From Nocardiopsis_B mangrovi (lineage in GTDB: Bacteria; Actinomycetota; Actinomycetes; Streptosporangiales; Streptosporangiaceae), in the NCBI RefSeq assembly GCF_042653925.1, contig NZ_JBHSFQ010000008.1, positions 1-64,000 on the forward strand: DNA of 64,000 bases. Reading direction: 5' to 3'. Below are positions 30,043 to 38,604 of the stretch, piece by piece. A model generated the notes under the pieces. That model ran no database searches. It was not told the DNA's origin and saw only the letters and a program-made list of their open reading frames with translations. The position numbers were made by a program, and so were the translations under genes. Numbering within the stretch: position 1 is the first letter of the stretch; each line of letters begins with the position of its first letter.

Positions 30043-31461
30043 ATGAGCGACCAGACCACACCCAGCGCGGTGGCCGCCCGTGCGCGAAAACCGCGTGGTG
30101 TGGCGGTGGCCGGCCTGGCGGCCTCCATGTTCCTGGTCGTTCTCGGCGTCGCGATGGTGAACCTGGCCGGGCCGGCGATCCGCACGGGCCTGGGGCTCTC
30201 CGCCGCCGAACTCACCATGGTCGCGAGCGGCTACCTGGTGGCACTGGCCGGCCCACTGCTGCTCGGTGGCCGCCTCGCCGATGTACTCGGGGGCCGGAAG
30301 GTGTTCCTGGCCGGGATGGCCGTCTACCTCGCGGCGTCGGTCGCCTGCGCGCTGGCCCTCAGCGGACCGGTGCTGATCGCCGCGCGCGTCGCGCAGGGGA
30401 TCGGGGCCTCGCTCCTGATGCCGTCCTCGCTGGTACTCCTGCTCGCCCTCTATGAGACCGCCGCGGAGCGCACCCGGGCGATGGGCATGTGGGGAACGAT
30501 CACGGGTGCCGGCAGTCTGCTCGGCGTCTTCCTCGGCGGGACGCTGACCGAGCTGCTGGGGTGGGAGTCGGTGTTCTGGGCCCCGGTGCCGTTCGGCATC
30601 GTCAGCGCGATCGCGGTGTGGCGCTCGGTTCCGGCGTTCCCGGGCCGCCCCGGCCCGTTCGACGTGGCCGGCGCGGTCACCATTACCGTCGGGGTCTCCG
30701 GTCTCGCACTCGGCATGGTCCTCGCCCCGGAGACCGGATGGAGCGCGCCCGGCACGCTGATCGCCCTGGTGGTGGGCGTGGCCTCCTTCGCCGCCTTCGT
30801 GGTCGCGGAACGACGCTGCGCGCACCCCCTGGTCCCGCTCACTGTTCTGCGCCGGCAGCCGGTGGTCACGGCGGCCGCGGTGATGCTGCTGCTCGGCGCC
30901 ACACTGATGAGCCTGCTCTTCTTCCTGCCCCTCTACCAGCAGGAGGTCCTGGGGATGAGCGCGCTGGCCACCGGGATGGGCCAGCTCCCCATCGCCGCCA
31001 TGATCATCGTGGGCAGCGCCACCGCGCCGCTGCTGGCCACCCAAATCGGGCCGGCCCGCGCGCTGCCGGCCGGCCTCGTCCCGCTGCTCGCCGGCCTGCT
31101 GTGGCTGGTGCTGAACCCGGCGACCGACGGCTTCTCCGCGCACCTTCTGGGCGCCTTCCTGCTGATCGGCACCGGCCTCGGCCTCAGCACCACCAACGCC
31201 GTCACGATGGCGGTGCGCGACAGCGGGGAAGGCGAATCCGGACTGATCAGCGGACTGATCAGCACCGGCCAGCAGCTCGGCGGCGCGGTCGGGCTCGCCG
31301 CCCTGGCCGGGCTCGCCATCGGCGCGGCGGGGGCCAACGGAGACATCTCGTTCACGACCGCCTTCCTCGCCCAGACCACGCTCATCCTCACCGCCCTCGC
31401 GCTCTCCCTCATCCCTCCTGCCCGACCGAAACCGGCCCCCGCCACCGCCGGTCCGCGCTGA
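30043..31461 (+). CDS. DHA2-type MFS drug efflux transporter (MFS-2), 472 aa
   Basis: Close paralogue of MFS-1: same length, same landmarks (VNLAGPAI, LGGRLADVLGGR, RVAQGIGAS, FLPLYQQEVLGM) and the same C-terminal DSGEGESGLISGLI loop. Fourteen hydrophobic segments are expected for the family. The start has an AAGGAA site seven bases upstream. The block 30557-30713 is identical at DNA level to MFS-1 while flanking DNA differs, indicating gene conversion. Likely exports the substrate or product of the neighbouring hydrolase/oxidoreductase genes, which is inference. Confidence 0.9.
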   Translation: MSDQTTPSAVAARARKPRGVAVAGLAASMFLVVLGVAMVNLAGPAIRTGLGLSAAELTMVASGYLVALAGPLLLGGRLADVLGGRKVFLAGMAVYLAASVACALALSGPVLIAARVAQGIGASLLMPSSLVLLLALYETAAERTRAMGMWGTITGAGSLLGVFLGGTLTELLGWESVFWAPVPFGIVSAIAVWRSVPAFPGRPGPFDVAGAVTITVGVSGLALGMVLAPETGWSAPGTLIALVVGVASFAAFVVAERRCAHPLVPLTVLRRQPVVTAAAVMLLLGATLMSLLFFLPLYQQEVLGMSALATGMGQLPIAAMIIVGSATAPLLATQIGPARALPAGLVPLLAGLLWLVLNPATDGFSAHLLGAFLLIGTGLGLSTTNAVTMAVRDSGEGESGLISGLISTGQQLGGAVGLAALAGLAIGAAGANGDISFTTAFLAQTTLILTALALSLIPPARPKPAPATAGPR

Positions 31462-31574
31462 CAGCAAGCGAAGAGAACTCCCGCGAGACGAAAGACCCCC
31501 ACCGCCGACCAGGCGATGGAAGCAGAGAAGCACCCCGCCGGGGAACCGCCCCGGCGGCATCAAGAAATGGATGG

Positions 31575-32435
31575 ATGCTGATGGACAACCCGACCGTACT
31601 CGTGACCGGTGCGACCGGGACCGTGGGCTCCGCGCTGGTCGCCGCGCTGCAGGAGCGCGGAGCCACCGTCCGCGCGATGATCCGCAACCCCGACCGGCCC
31701 GTCCCCGGCGTCGAGAACGTCGTCGCCGACCTGCGCGACGCGGAGTCGGTCGCCACCGCACTCAAGGACGTCGACGGGGTCTTCCTCAACAGCCCCTCGG
31801 AGCCCGACGCCGCCGAGGTGCAGAAGCGCTTCGCCGGCATCGCCCGCGACCTCGGCGTGGAACGGTTCGTGCTGCTGTCGCAGTACGGTGCGCGCACGGA
31901 CTCGCCGGTGCGGTTCCTGCGCTGGCACGCCGAGGTCGAGGAGCACGTCAAGGGACTCGGCCTCGATTACACGGTGCTGCGGCCCAACCTGTACCTGCAG
32001 TCGCTGCTCGCCTTCGCCGGCACCATCGCCCAGGGCTTCTTCGCCGCACCCATCGGCGACGCCGCCGTCAGCGCCATCGACACCCGCGACATCGCCGAGT
32101 CCGCCGCGGCGGTGCTGACCAGCGCCGGCCACACCGGCCAGACCTACACACTGACCGGTCCCCGGGCCGTGACCCACCACGAGATCGCCCAGGCGCTCTC
32201 CGCCGCCTCCGGGCGCGAGGTCGTCTTCCACGACGTGCCCGCCGAGCAGTTCACCGCCGCCCTGGCCGATTTCGTTCCGCCCTGGCAGCTCGAGGGCCTG
32301 GTCGAGGACTACGCCCACTACGCCCGGGGTGAGGCCGCCGAGCTGTCCACCTGGGTCGCCGACCTCACCGGGCGCCCCGCGCGCGACGTCACCGACTTCG
32401 CCCGCGACCACGCCGCGGTTTTCGCCCAGGCCTGA
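31575..32435 (+). CDS. NmrA-like NAD(P)-binding atypical SDR, about 286 aa
   Basis: Begins with a Rossmann motif, VLVTGATGTVGSALVAALQE, and shows the VERFVLLSQYGA and YTVLRPNLYLQSLL landmarks of the NmrA/QorB group of extended SDRs, which sense or reduce with NAD(P)H. The usual catalytic Tyr-x3-Lys is not obvious, as is common in NmrA-like proteins. Two ATGs (31575 and 31581) are in frame with a weak ribosome site; the exact start is uncertain. Third gene of the operon, 113 bp after MFS-2. Confidence 0.85.
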   Translation: MLMDNPTVLVTGATGTVGSALVAALQERGATVRAMIRNPDRPVPGVENVVADLRDAESVATALKDVDGVFLNSPSEPDAAEVQKRFAGIARDLGVERFVLLSQYGARTDSPVRFLRWHAEVEEHVKGLGLDYTVLRPNLYLQSLLAFAGTIAQGFFAAPIGDAAVSAIDTRDIAESAAAVLTSAGHTGQTYTLTGPRAVTHHEIAQALSAASGREVVFHDVPAEQFTAALADFVPPWQLEGLVEDYAHYARGEAAELSTWVADLTGRPARDVTDFARDHAAVFAQA

Positions 32436-32491
32436 CCACCGTTTCGGCCAGGCCCCGTCGCCACACCGAACATCCGACGAAAGGAACCACC

Positions 32492-32899
32492 ATGATCTAC
32501 CACTTCATCCGATTCACCGTTAAGCCCGAGGTCCCCCAGGAGACCGTGGACGCGATCATGTCGAACATGACCGGGGAGGGCAACGGCACGTTCCCTGGGG
32601 GTGCCGGCCGCGACTTCGGCGGGGAGTACCAGTACGGCGTCGTCTCCGCGATCGAGGACATCGAGACCTACGACAAGATGATGAACGACCCGGCGCACCT
32701 GGAGATCGACCTGATGGGTCTGCCGCTGATCGACAAGTTCATGTCGTTCGACATCACCGACGACCCCGACCCGGAGATCGGCGAGAAGATCACCGAGATC
32801 CACCGGCGCCGCTTCGAGGCCAACCCCGACCTCACCGAGTTGGTCTCCAACCTCAACGAGTACAAGGGCAGCGCCGCACCCGGCAAGCACGCGGCCTGA
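32492..32899 (+). CDS. Dabb (stress-responsive A/B barrel) domain protein, 135 aa
   Basis: The N-terminus MIYHFIRFTVKPEVPQET is typical of Dabb-fold proteins, small dimeric alpha/beta barrels that include stress proteins and polyketide cyclase-like enzymes. GGEYQYGVVSAIEDIETYDK covers the second half of the barrel. A His in PAHLEIDLM is a possible functional residue. A good AAAGGAA site precedes ATG. Position between NmrA-like and GMC genes suggests a role in the same small-molecule pathway. Confidence 0.75.
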   Translation: MIYHFIRFTVKPEVPQETVDAIMSNMTGEGNGTFPGGAGRDFGGEYQYGVVSAIEDIETYDKMMNDPAHLEIDLMGLPLIDKFMSFDITDDPDPEIGEKITEIHRRRFEANPDLTELVSNLNEYKGSAAPGKHAA

Positions 32900-33223
32900 C
32901 CGACCTCGGCGACGAGGCCGTTCGCACGTGCACCCCACCGTCCACCGGCGTGCCGCCGGGGGGAGCTGTGAACGGCCTCGCGCCGGTGTCGCCCGGTCAC
33001 CGGCCGCGGCACCGGACCCTCGGCGCCCCGCGCCCACCGAGGGTCCACCCGCCTCCCCTGCCACCTGACGCACACGTGTCCGGTGCGCCCCGTGCCGGGG
33101 CCGCGGCCGCCTGTTCACGGGCGCCGAACCCCGGCACGGGCGTAGGCACCGTTGCGCCGACCCGCCGCTCGTCGACGGCGGGCGCACCCACCCACCACGA
33201 CATCCGCCCTGAAGGGAACGTTC
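32900..33223. other. 324-bp gap ahead of the GMC gene
   Basis: Very GC-rich, with open frames in several phases but no ribosome site or homology that I recognise. Nothing else of note. Confidence 0.4.
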
Positions 33224-35371
33224 ATGACTGATCGATTCGACGCCGACGCCATCGTCGTCGGCAGCGGGTTCGGCGGCGCGGTGGCCGCGGCCCGCCTCGC
33301 GCAGGCGGGGTTCTCGGTCATCGTCCTCGAACGCGGCCGACGCTGGAAGCCCGGCGACTTCCCCCGCCGGTCGCGCCTGGACGACGGCTGGCTGTGGGAC
33401 GTCGACCGGGGACTTTACGACATCCGCTGGCTCGACAACATGGCCAGCGTCCAAGGGGCCGGCTGGGGCGGCGGCTCCCTCGTCTACGCCAACGTCTTCG
33501 CCCGTCCCTTCGAAGGGACGATGGACGAGCGCTGGCCGGACCACCTGCGCCGTGCGAAGCTCGACCCCTACTACGACCTGGCCGCGCACATGATCGGCGT
33601 CGCCCCGGTGGGCGACGACCCCCGCACCGGTAAGGCACCGCCCCGCACCGAGCTCATCGAACAGCTCCTGGCGGGCACGGACAAGGACGAGGCCACCGTC
33701 CGCCCGAACCTGGCAGTGACCTTCGGTGACCCCGACACCTGGCGGCCCAACACCCACGGCGTCGCGCGCCGCGGCTGCGCCTTCGTCGGTGAATGCGTCA
33801 TCGGCTGCAACCACGGCGCCAAGAACACCCTGGACACCTCCTACCTCGCCGTGGCAGAGGCATCCGGCGCCGAAGCCGTCACCGACGCGCAGGTCCAGCT
33901 CATCGAGCAGCGCGACGGCGGATACGCGGTGACCGCTTCGACCCCCACCGACCCCGACGCCCCCCTCCGCGAGTGGACCGCCCCGCGCGTCGTCCTGGCC
34001 GCCGGGGCGGTGGCCACCAACGAACTCCTCCTGCGCTCCCGGGACGTGCACGGCACACTGCCCGACATCTCACGCGAGCTGGGCCGGGGCTTCTCCGGCA
34101 ACGGCGACTTCCTCACCCTGGCCGAACTCCGCGGCGAGCAGCCCGACATGACGACCGGGCCCACCATCACCACCAACACCGTCCTGGACGTGGCCGAAGG
34201 GCACCGGTCGGTGTGGTATCAGGTGCAGGACGGCGCCTTTCCCCCGCCCCTGAACACCCTGTTCGACACCCTCCTGCCGGCCCGCAATGCACGCCACTGG
34301 TGGCGGCGGCGCGTACGCAGGACCGGCGCCGGCCAGACCTTCGCCGTGCTCGCGATGGGCCGGGACTCCGGCAACGGGACCCTGCGACTGGACCGGGCCG
34401 GGGACGCGACACTGACCTGGAACAATAAGTGGCAGGCCCACCTGTACCGCTCCCAGGTCCGGGTGGGGCCGACGATCGCGAGCCTCGTCAACGCCCGCCT
34501 GTACAACCCCTTCACCTGGTCGCTGCTGCGCCGCACCATCACCGTCCACGCACTCGGCGGGGTACGCCCCGGCCCCGACGCCGCCACCAGCGTCGCCGAC
34601 GAGGCCGGCGAAGTGCACGGCTACCCGGGCCTGTTCGTCATGGACGGCTCGGTGCTCCCCGCGGCCACCGGGGTCAACCCCTCCGCCACGATCCTCGCGA
34701 CCGCCGAACGCTCCATCGAGACGGTGATCCGCCGCTCGGGCCGCCCCGAATGGCGCGCCCCCGAATGGGAGGCGGTGGTCCCCGCCGACGTCCCCGAGGA
34801 CGCCGCCTTCGCGTCCATGTCCCGGCTCCACACCGCCACCAAGGGCGACGGTGTCGTCTTCCAGGAGCGCATGGCCACACGCCGGCGCGAGAACCCGATG
34901 ATGGTCCTGTCCTTGAAGGCGGAGATCCCGGGCATGGACGCGTTCCTCGCCGATCCGGCGCACACGGTGCGGATGCGGGGCGTGATCGACGTCGAGGACA
35001 TCGCCACGCGCATGGGCATCTCGGGCACGCTGTCCCTTTTCCCCCAGGGCAGACGGGAGGCGATGTCCTACGCGCTGCGCTTCCACGACGACGACGGACG
35101 CCCGTGGCAGCTCTCCGGCACCAAGAGCGTGCGCTCGCGCAACCCGCTGGCGCTCCTGACCGGGCTCACCCGCCTGCAGACCGAGATCTCCCCGGTCGAC
35201 GGCACACCCGATGAGCGCCGGCACTTCGTGATCACCATCGGCGGCGCCGACCTGCCCCGGCTCGGGGCATCTCTCCGAGGTGTCGGGTTCACCCGCGCAC
35301 GCCGACTGCGTGCGGTCGCGCGTTTCGTATCGTTCTTCGCCGCCTCGGCCATGCGGCGGCGAACGCCATGA
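33224..35371 (+). CDS. GMC-family FAD oxidoreductase (cholesterol-oxidase-like), 715 aa
   Basis: FAD-binding GxGxxG at residues 12-17 (VVGSGFGGAVAA), the second GMC signature GAGWGGGSLVYANV, a cysteine-rich loop RRGCAFVGECVIGCNHGAKN seen in a subset of cholesterol-oxidase-like GMC enzymes, and the C-terminal FVMDGSVLPAATGVNPSATI carrying the conserved Asn-Pro. About 180 residues follow the GMC domain (from FASMSRLHTATKGDGVVFQE) and form an extra domain. ATG 33224 has a GAAGGGAA site. It likely oxidises a hydrophobic alcohol or sterol-like substrate; the substrate is unknown. Confidence 0.88.
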   Translation: MTDRFDADAIVVGSGFGGAVAAARLAQAGFSVIVLERGRRWKPGDFPRRSRLDDGWLWDVDRGLYDIRWLDNMASVQGAGWGGGSLVYANVFARPFEGTMDERWPDHLRRAKLDPYYDLAAHMIGVAPVGDDPRTGKAPPRTELIEQLLAGTDKDEATVRPNLAVTFGDPDTWRPNTHGVARRGCAFVGECVIGCNHGAKNTLDTSYLAVAEASGAEAVTDAQVQLIEQRDGGYAVTASTPTDPDAPLREWTAPRVVLAAGAVATNELLLRSRDVHGTLPDISRELGRGFSGNGDFLTLAELRGEQPDMTTGPTITTNTVLDVAEGHRSVWYQVQDGAFPPPLNTLFDTLLPARNARHWWRRRVRRTGAGQTFAVLAMGRDSGNGTLRLDRAGDATLTWNNKWQAHLYRSQVRVGPTIASLVNARLYNPFTWSLLRRTITVHALGGVRPGPDAATSVADEAGEVHGYPGLFVMDGSVLPAATGVNPSATILATAERSIETVIRRSGRPEWRAPEWEAVVPADVPEDAAFASMSRLHTATKGDGVVFQERMATRRRENPMMVLSLKAEIPGMDAFLADPAHTVRMRGVIDVEDIATRMGISGTLSLFPQGRREAMSYALRFHDDDGRPWQLSGTKSVRSRNPLALLTGLTRLQTEISPVDGTPDERRHFVITIGGADLPRLGASLRGVGFTRARRLRAVARFVSFFAASAMRRRTP

Positions 35372-35612
35372 CCGGCGCAGGGATCACCGCGACCGCGCCG
35401 GCCACCGCTGCCGGGAATTCCGGCGCCGACCCGATGACCGAGACGCCCCGCGCTGAAGGTGCACGTCGCCCCTGCCGCCCTGAGCCCTCCGCGCCTCCCA
35501 TCACCCGTCACCGGTGTCGCGAGGCGTGGACCGGCCCCCGGCCCCTTCCAGTTACCGCCCCCGCATCCATCGACCCACGCCCGAACAACCAAACCCCGAC
35601 CGGAGGACCACC

Positions 35613-36227
35613 ATGACCGATACCACCGCCGAAACCCCCACTGTCGCCCGCGACGGCGCGAACGACCTGCGCCCCAGCCGGATCGACAGCCGCCGCGCCT
35701 ACCTCGCCTTCGCGTTCGCCTTCGTGTTCGGACACGGCGCCTTCGCCGTCTCCGCCGGAGCCGACCCCCTGATGGACCTGCCCACATGGGTGCCCTTCGT
35801 CCTGCTCGCCACCGGTATCGTGCCCGGTGTGGGCTCCTCCCTCATGGCCGGCAGGCGTGCCCAGCGCGACGCCGACCCGGCCGACGTCCTCAGTGAGAAG
35901 CTCGTCGGCAACGCCTGGGCCACCGGCTTCATCGCCGTCACCCTCGCCATCATCGGCCTGACGAGCACTGTCGACCTGCCGCCCGAGGTTGAGAACGTCC
36001 TCTTTCCCATCGGCGCCGTGTTCATCGTCGGCATGATCAACATCGCCGAGGGCGCCGCGCGCCGCAACGTCCTGCACTACACCCTCGGAAGCAGCCTCGC
36101 GCTCATCTCCACCGCCGCGCTCTTCCTCACCGAGCCCGGCCCCTACTGGGTACTCGCCCTCGCCGGCGGCAGCGCCTACCTCATCGCCGCCTACTTCGAA
36201 GGCCGCCGCCTCGCCGCCCTCGGCTGA
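35613..36227 (+). CDS. Small integral membrane protein, 204 aa
   Basis: ATG 35613 with a GGAGGA site. After a 30-residue polar N-terminus it has about six hydrophobic segments (AYLAFAFAFVFGHGAFAV, FVLLATGIVPGVGSSL, TGFIAVTLAIIGLTS, NVLFPIGAVFIVGMI, LALISTAALFL, WVLALAGGSAYLIAAYF). I recognise no named family. As the last gene of the operon it could be an accessory to transport or to the GMC enzyme's redox chain. A strong hairpin follows it. Confidence 0.75.
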   Translation: MTDTTAETPTVARDGANDLRPSRIDSRRAYLAFAFAFVFGHGAFAVSAGADPLMDLPTWVPFVLLATGIVPGVGSSLMAGRRAQRDADPADVLSEKLVGNAWATGFIAVTLAIIGLTSTVDLPPEVENVLFPIGAVFIVGMINIAEGAARRNVLHYTLGSSLALISTAALFLTEPGPYWVLALAGGSAYLIAAYFEGRRLAALG

Positions 36228-36281
36228 ACCTCCCCCGCTCCGGTTCCGCAGGGGACGTGTCATCCCACCCCTGGCACGCTG

Positions 36282-36311
36282 AACGCGGTGGTCCGATCGG
36301 ACCACCGCGTT
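36282..36311. terminator. Perfect palindromic hairpin, operon end
   Basis: Thirty-base perfect palindrome: arm AACGCGGTGGTCC, centre GATC, arm GGACCACCGCGTT, followed by TT. It lies 55 bp after the membrane-protein stop and is a likely intrinsic terminator. Confidence 0.8.
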
Positions 36312-36432
36312 TCGCCATCTATGGAACGGCGCGCAACGGCGTTGCACGCAGGCCGACCGGCGACCGTCACACCCATCTCGGAGCCGACCGCATCTCCACG
36401 GGTGACGGCCTTGTCCCTATGGGTTAAAGAGC

Positions 36433-36464
36433 TTGACGCACGTTTACAGTGAGTGTTTACTATC
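36433..36464 (+). promoter_or_regulatory. Autoregulated leaderless promoter of tetR
   Basis: A -35 TTGACG (36433-36438), 19-bp spacer and -10 TACTAT (36458-36463) lead to GTG at 36469 only five bases after the -10, so the transcript is probably leaderless. The operator TACAGT-N8-ACTATC (36445-36464) covers the -10, as expected for autorepression. Confidence 0.75.
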
Positions 36465-36468
36465 AAAA

Positions 36469-37029
36469 GTGGCGACAGAGAGGAGAGCACGGGTCAGCAT
36501 CGAGCGCCGCCGTGAGCAGATCTTGGCGGCGGCGCTGAAGGAGTTCAGCCACAAGGGGCTGCACGGCGGTTCGACCGTGACCATCGCCAAGGATGTGGAG
36601 ATCTCCCACCCGAACCTGTTCCGGGTGTTCTCGACCAAGAAGGGGCTCTTCGTCGCGGTGCTGGAGCGGGTCTTCACGACGGTCGAACGGGACGTGTTCG
36701 TTCCGGGCGAGAAAGCCGACAGCCGGCATCTGGAGACCATGGCCAACGCCTGGGGCGTCCTCATGGAGAACCGCGAGCTGATGCTCATGCTGCTCCAGGG
36801 ATATGCGTCCTGCGAGGACCCCGACATCCGCGACCTGATGCACGCCTGGACGAAGAACACCGTCGACCGGATCGAGGCACTGCCGGGGATCGACACCGAC
36901 CTGGCGCACGACTTCTTCGCCGCCGGCACGCTGTACCTGGTGGCCGCCTCGATGAACCTGCCCGCAATCGCCGGGAGCGATGAGTGGGCCGATCGCTTCC
37001 TGGCCTCCGGCGCCGCCGGCGAAACCTGA
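36469..37029 (+). CDS. TetR-family repressor, 186 aa (intact copy)
   Basis: The N-terminal HTH is complete: RRREQILAAALKEFSHKGLH, STVTIAKDVEISHPNLFRVF, then STKKGLFVAVLERVF, which begins the ligand-binding helices. A TTG at 36433 is also in frame, but it lies in the -35 hexamer, so GTG 36469 is preferred. Two decayed paralogues lie near 27.5 and 28.2 kb, and near-identical palindromes precede MFS-1, the hydrolase/MFS-2 operon and this gene. It therefore probably represses all three in response to a small molecule. An aldo/keto reductase gene follows 75 bp downstream. Confidence 0.88.
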   Translation: MATERRARVSIERRREQILAAALKEFSHKGLHGGSTVTIAKDVEISHPNLFRVFSTKKGLFVAVLERVFTTVERDVFVPGEKADSRHLETMANAWGVLMENRELMLMLLQGYASCEDPDIRDLMHAWTKNTVDRIEALPGIDTDLAHDFFAAGTLYLVAASMNLPAIAGSDEWADRFLASGAAGET

Positions 37030-37104
37030 TGTCCTGGGGACGGAGTGGCCCGCCTCCCCCGCGCGCGGCCGATGCCGTGGGCTCTCGACGGAAAAGGGGA
37101 ACAC

Positions 37105-38058
37105 GTGCATCACCGTGCCTTAGGAAGTTCCGGACCTTCGCTCTCCGTTGTGGGACTGGGGTGCAACAACTTCGGGACGAAGCTCGATGGCGCACAGACG
37201 GCAGCGGTCGTCGGTACCGCCTTGGACCTCGGCATCAACCATTTCGACACCGCTGAGGTGTACGGCCAGGGCGCGTCCGAGGAGTATCTGGGCGCCGCAC
37301 TGGGCTCCCGCCGTGACGAGGCGGTGATCGCCACCAAGTACCGGTGGCGGGAACCGTCAGGCGGCTACCGCCCGGGCGAACTGTCCGAATGGATCATCCG
37401 TGCGGCCGAACGGAGCCTGCGCCGCCTGGGCACCGACCGGATCGACGTCTACTATCAGCACGCTCCGGACCCGCAGGCGCCGGTGGAGGAGATGCTGGAG
37501 GCGTTCCGGTCATTGTTCGCGGCCGGAAAAGTGCGTGATTTCGCCCTGGCCAACGTCGATGCCGGTCAGATCAACGAGGCCGCCGCGCTGGCGGGCGAAA
37601 GCGAGGGATTCCCCTTGCGAGCCGTTCAGGTGGAGTGGAACCTGCTGTCACGGGGGGCCGAAGAGCATGTGGTGCCGGCCGCCCATCAGGCGGGGCTGGG
37701 TGTCGTTCCCTATTTCCCCTTGGCTTCGGGGGTGTTGACCGGCAAATACAACGGCCGCCACGGTATCCCCGAGGGGTCTCGGTTGGCGTTCATGCCGGAG
37801 TTCGCGCCGTTGGCGAGCGAAGAGAACCTCGGCAAGGTCGAACGCTTGCGGGAAGTCGCCGATCGATACGGGAAGTCGATCATCGAGTTGTCGATCGGCT
37901 GGCTCTTGGCACAAGCGGATGTTCCGTCGGTGATCGCCGGCGCGACCACTCCTGAACAGGTCGAGGTCAATGCCGCCGCCATGGGTTGGGTCCTTGGGCC
38001 CGTCGAACTGGAGGAGGTCGACACGGCACTGGGTGCAGGCGCCCGGTCACGCACATGA
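37105..38058 (+). CDS. Aldo/keto reductase, 317 aa
   Basis: GTG 37105 follows an AAAGGGGAA site, whereas the longer frame from 37045 has none. The catalytic tetrad is present: Asp and Tyr in HFDTAEVYGQGASEE, Lys in VIATKYRW, His in VYYQHAPD. The pattern YFPLASGVLTGKYNG and DVPSVIAGATTPEQV is that of the NADPH-dependent potassium-channel-beta/YajO-like group of the (beta/alpha)8 superfamily. Probably co-transcribed with the TetR gene, so its role may be detoxification of carbonyl compounds. Confidence 0.92.
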   Translation: MHHRALGSSGPSLSVVGLGCNNFGTKLDGAQTAAVVGTALDLGINHFDTAEVYGQGASEEYLGAALGSRRDEAVIATKYRWREPSGGYRPGELSEWIIRAAERSLRRLGTDRIDVYYQHAPDPQAPVEEMLEAFRSLFAAGKVRDFALANVDAGQINEAAALAGESEGFPLRAVQVEWNLLSRGAEEHVVPAAHQAGLGVVPYFPLASGVLTGKYNGRHGIPEGSRLAFMPEFAPLASEENLGKVERLREVADRYGKSIIELSIGWLLAQADVPSVIAGATTPEQVEVNAAAMGWVLGPVELEEVDTALGAGARSRT

Positions 38059-38094
38059 GGAACGCGGCTTTGTGAATGCGCCCCGGTCGGAAGG

Positions 38095-38128
38095 GTCCGG
38101 GTGGTCGCCGCCCCGCGACCACCCGGAC
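38095..38128. terminator. Bidirectional terminator hairpin between convergent genes
   Basis: Arms GTCCGGGTGGTCGC and GCGACCACCCGGAC flank a six-base loop. The hairpin lies between the aldo/keto reductase stop (38058) and the convergent SnoaL-like gene (38181). Confidence 0.8.
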
Positions 38129-38180
38129 CTGCGCCCGTTCCGCCGCCGAGATCCTCCGCGGCGCCTCTGCGTGCGTCCGC

Positions 38181-38555
38181 TCAGCCGTCCTGTCCCGCGG
38201 GGATGAAGTTCGCGTACTCCTCGATGCGGGTGATCAATCCGGTGTCGTCGAAGCCGAAGCGGACCGCGGCGTGCACTTCGCCGCGCATACCGTTCGTCGT
38301 GGCCACGTGCACCACGTGCTGCTGGAGGACCTCGCCCGGCTCGGAGAGCTGGCGGATGATGTCGTAGCGCATCGATTCGATGGAGTCGATCTGCCCTTTC
38401 ATCCCGTCGATGTTCGCCCCGATCGTCTCCTCGCCTTTTCCGTCGTTGTGCCAGACGGTGGCGGTGTCGGCGCACAGGGCGCGGGCGGCCGCCCAGTCGC
38501 GCTCCTCCAGCGCACGGAGGTAGGTGACGGCCGTGTCCTTGATGTTGTTGCTCAT
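38181..38555 (-). CDS. SnoaL-like / NTF2-fold protein, 124 aa
   Basis: The layout is that of the SnoaL/NTF2 cone fold: helix AVTYLRALEERDWAAARALC, a turn ATVWHNDGKGEETIGANIDG, and a terminal beta sheet VHAAVRFGFDDTGLITRIEEYANF. Proteins of this fold are polyketide cyclases, isomerases or non-catalytic binding proteins. A strong GAGGAG site precedes ATG. It is the last of four minus-strand genes (XRE-cupin regulator, methyltransferase, DUF1684, this gene). Confidence 0.85.
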   Translation of the reverse strand: MSNNIKDTAVTYLRALEERDWAAARALCADTATVWHNDGKGEETIGANIDGMKGQIDSIESMRYDIIRQLSEPGEVLQQHVVHVATTNGMRGEVHAAVRFGFDDTGLITRIEEYANFIPAGQDG

Positions 38556-38604
38556 GATGCTCCTCTACGTCTGCGGTGTGGATGACTGCCGGGTGCGGGG
38601 CGGA

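Noticed and set aside
30489..31574. Upstream extension of the NmrA-like frame into the MFS-2 gene
   Set aside because: The extension is antisense-free but out of frame with MFS-2 and has shadow composition; the Rossmann motif begins only after 31575.
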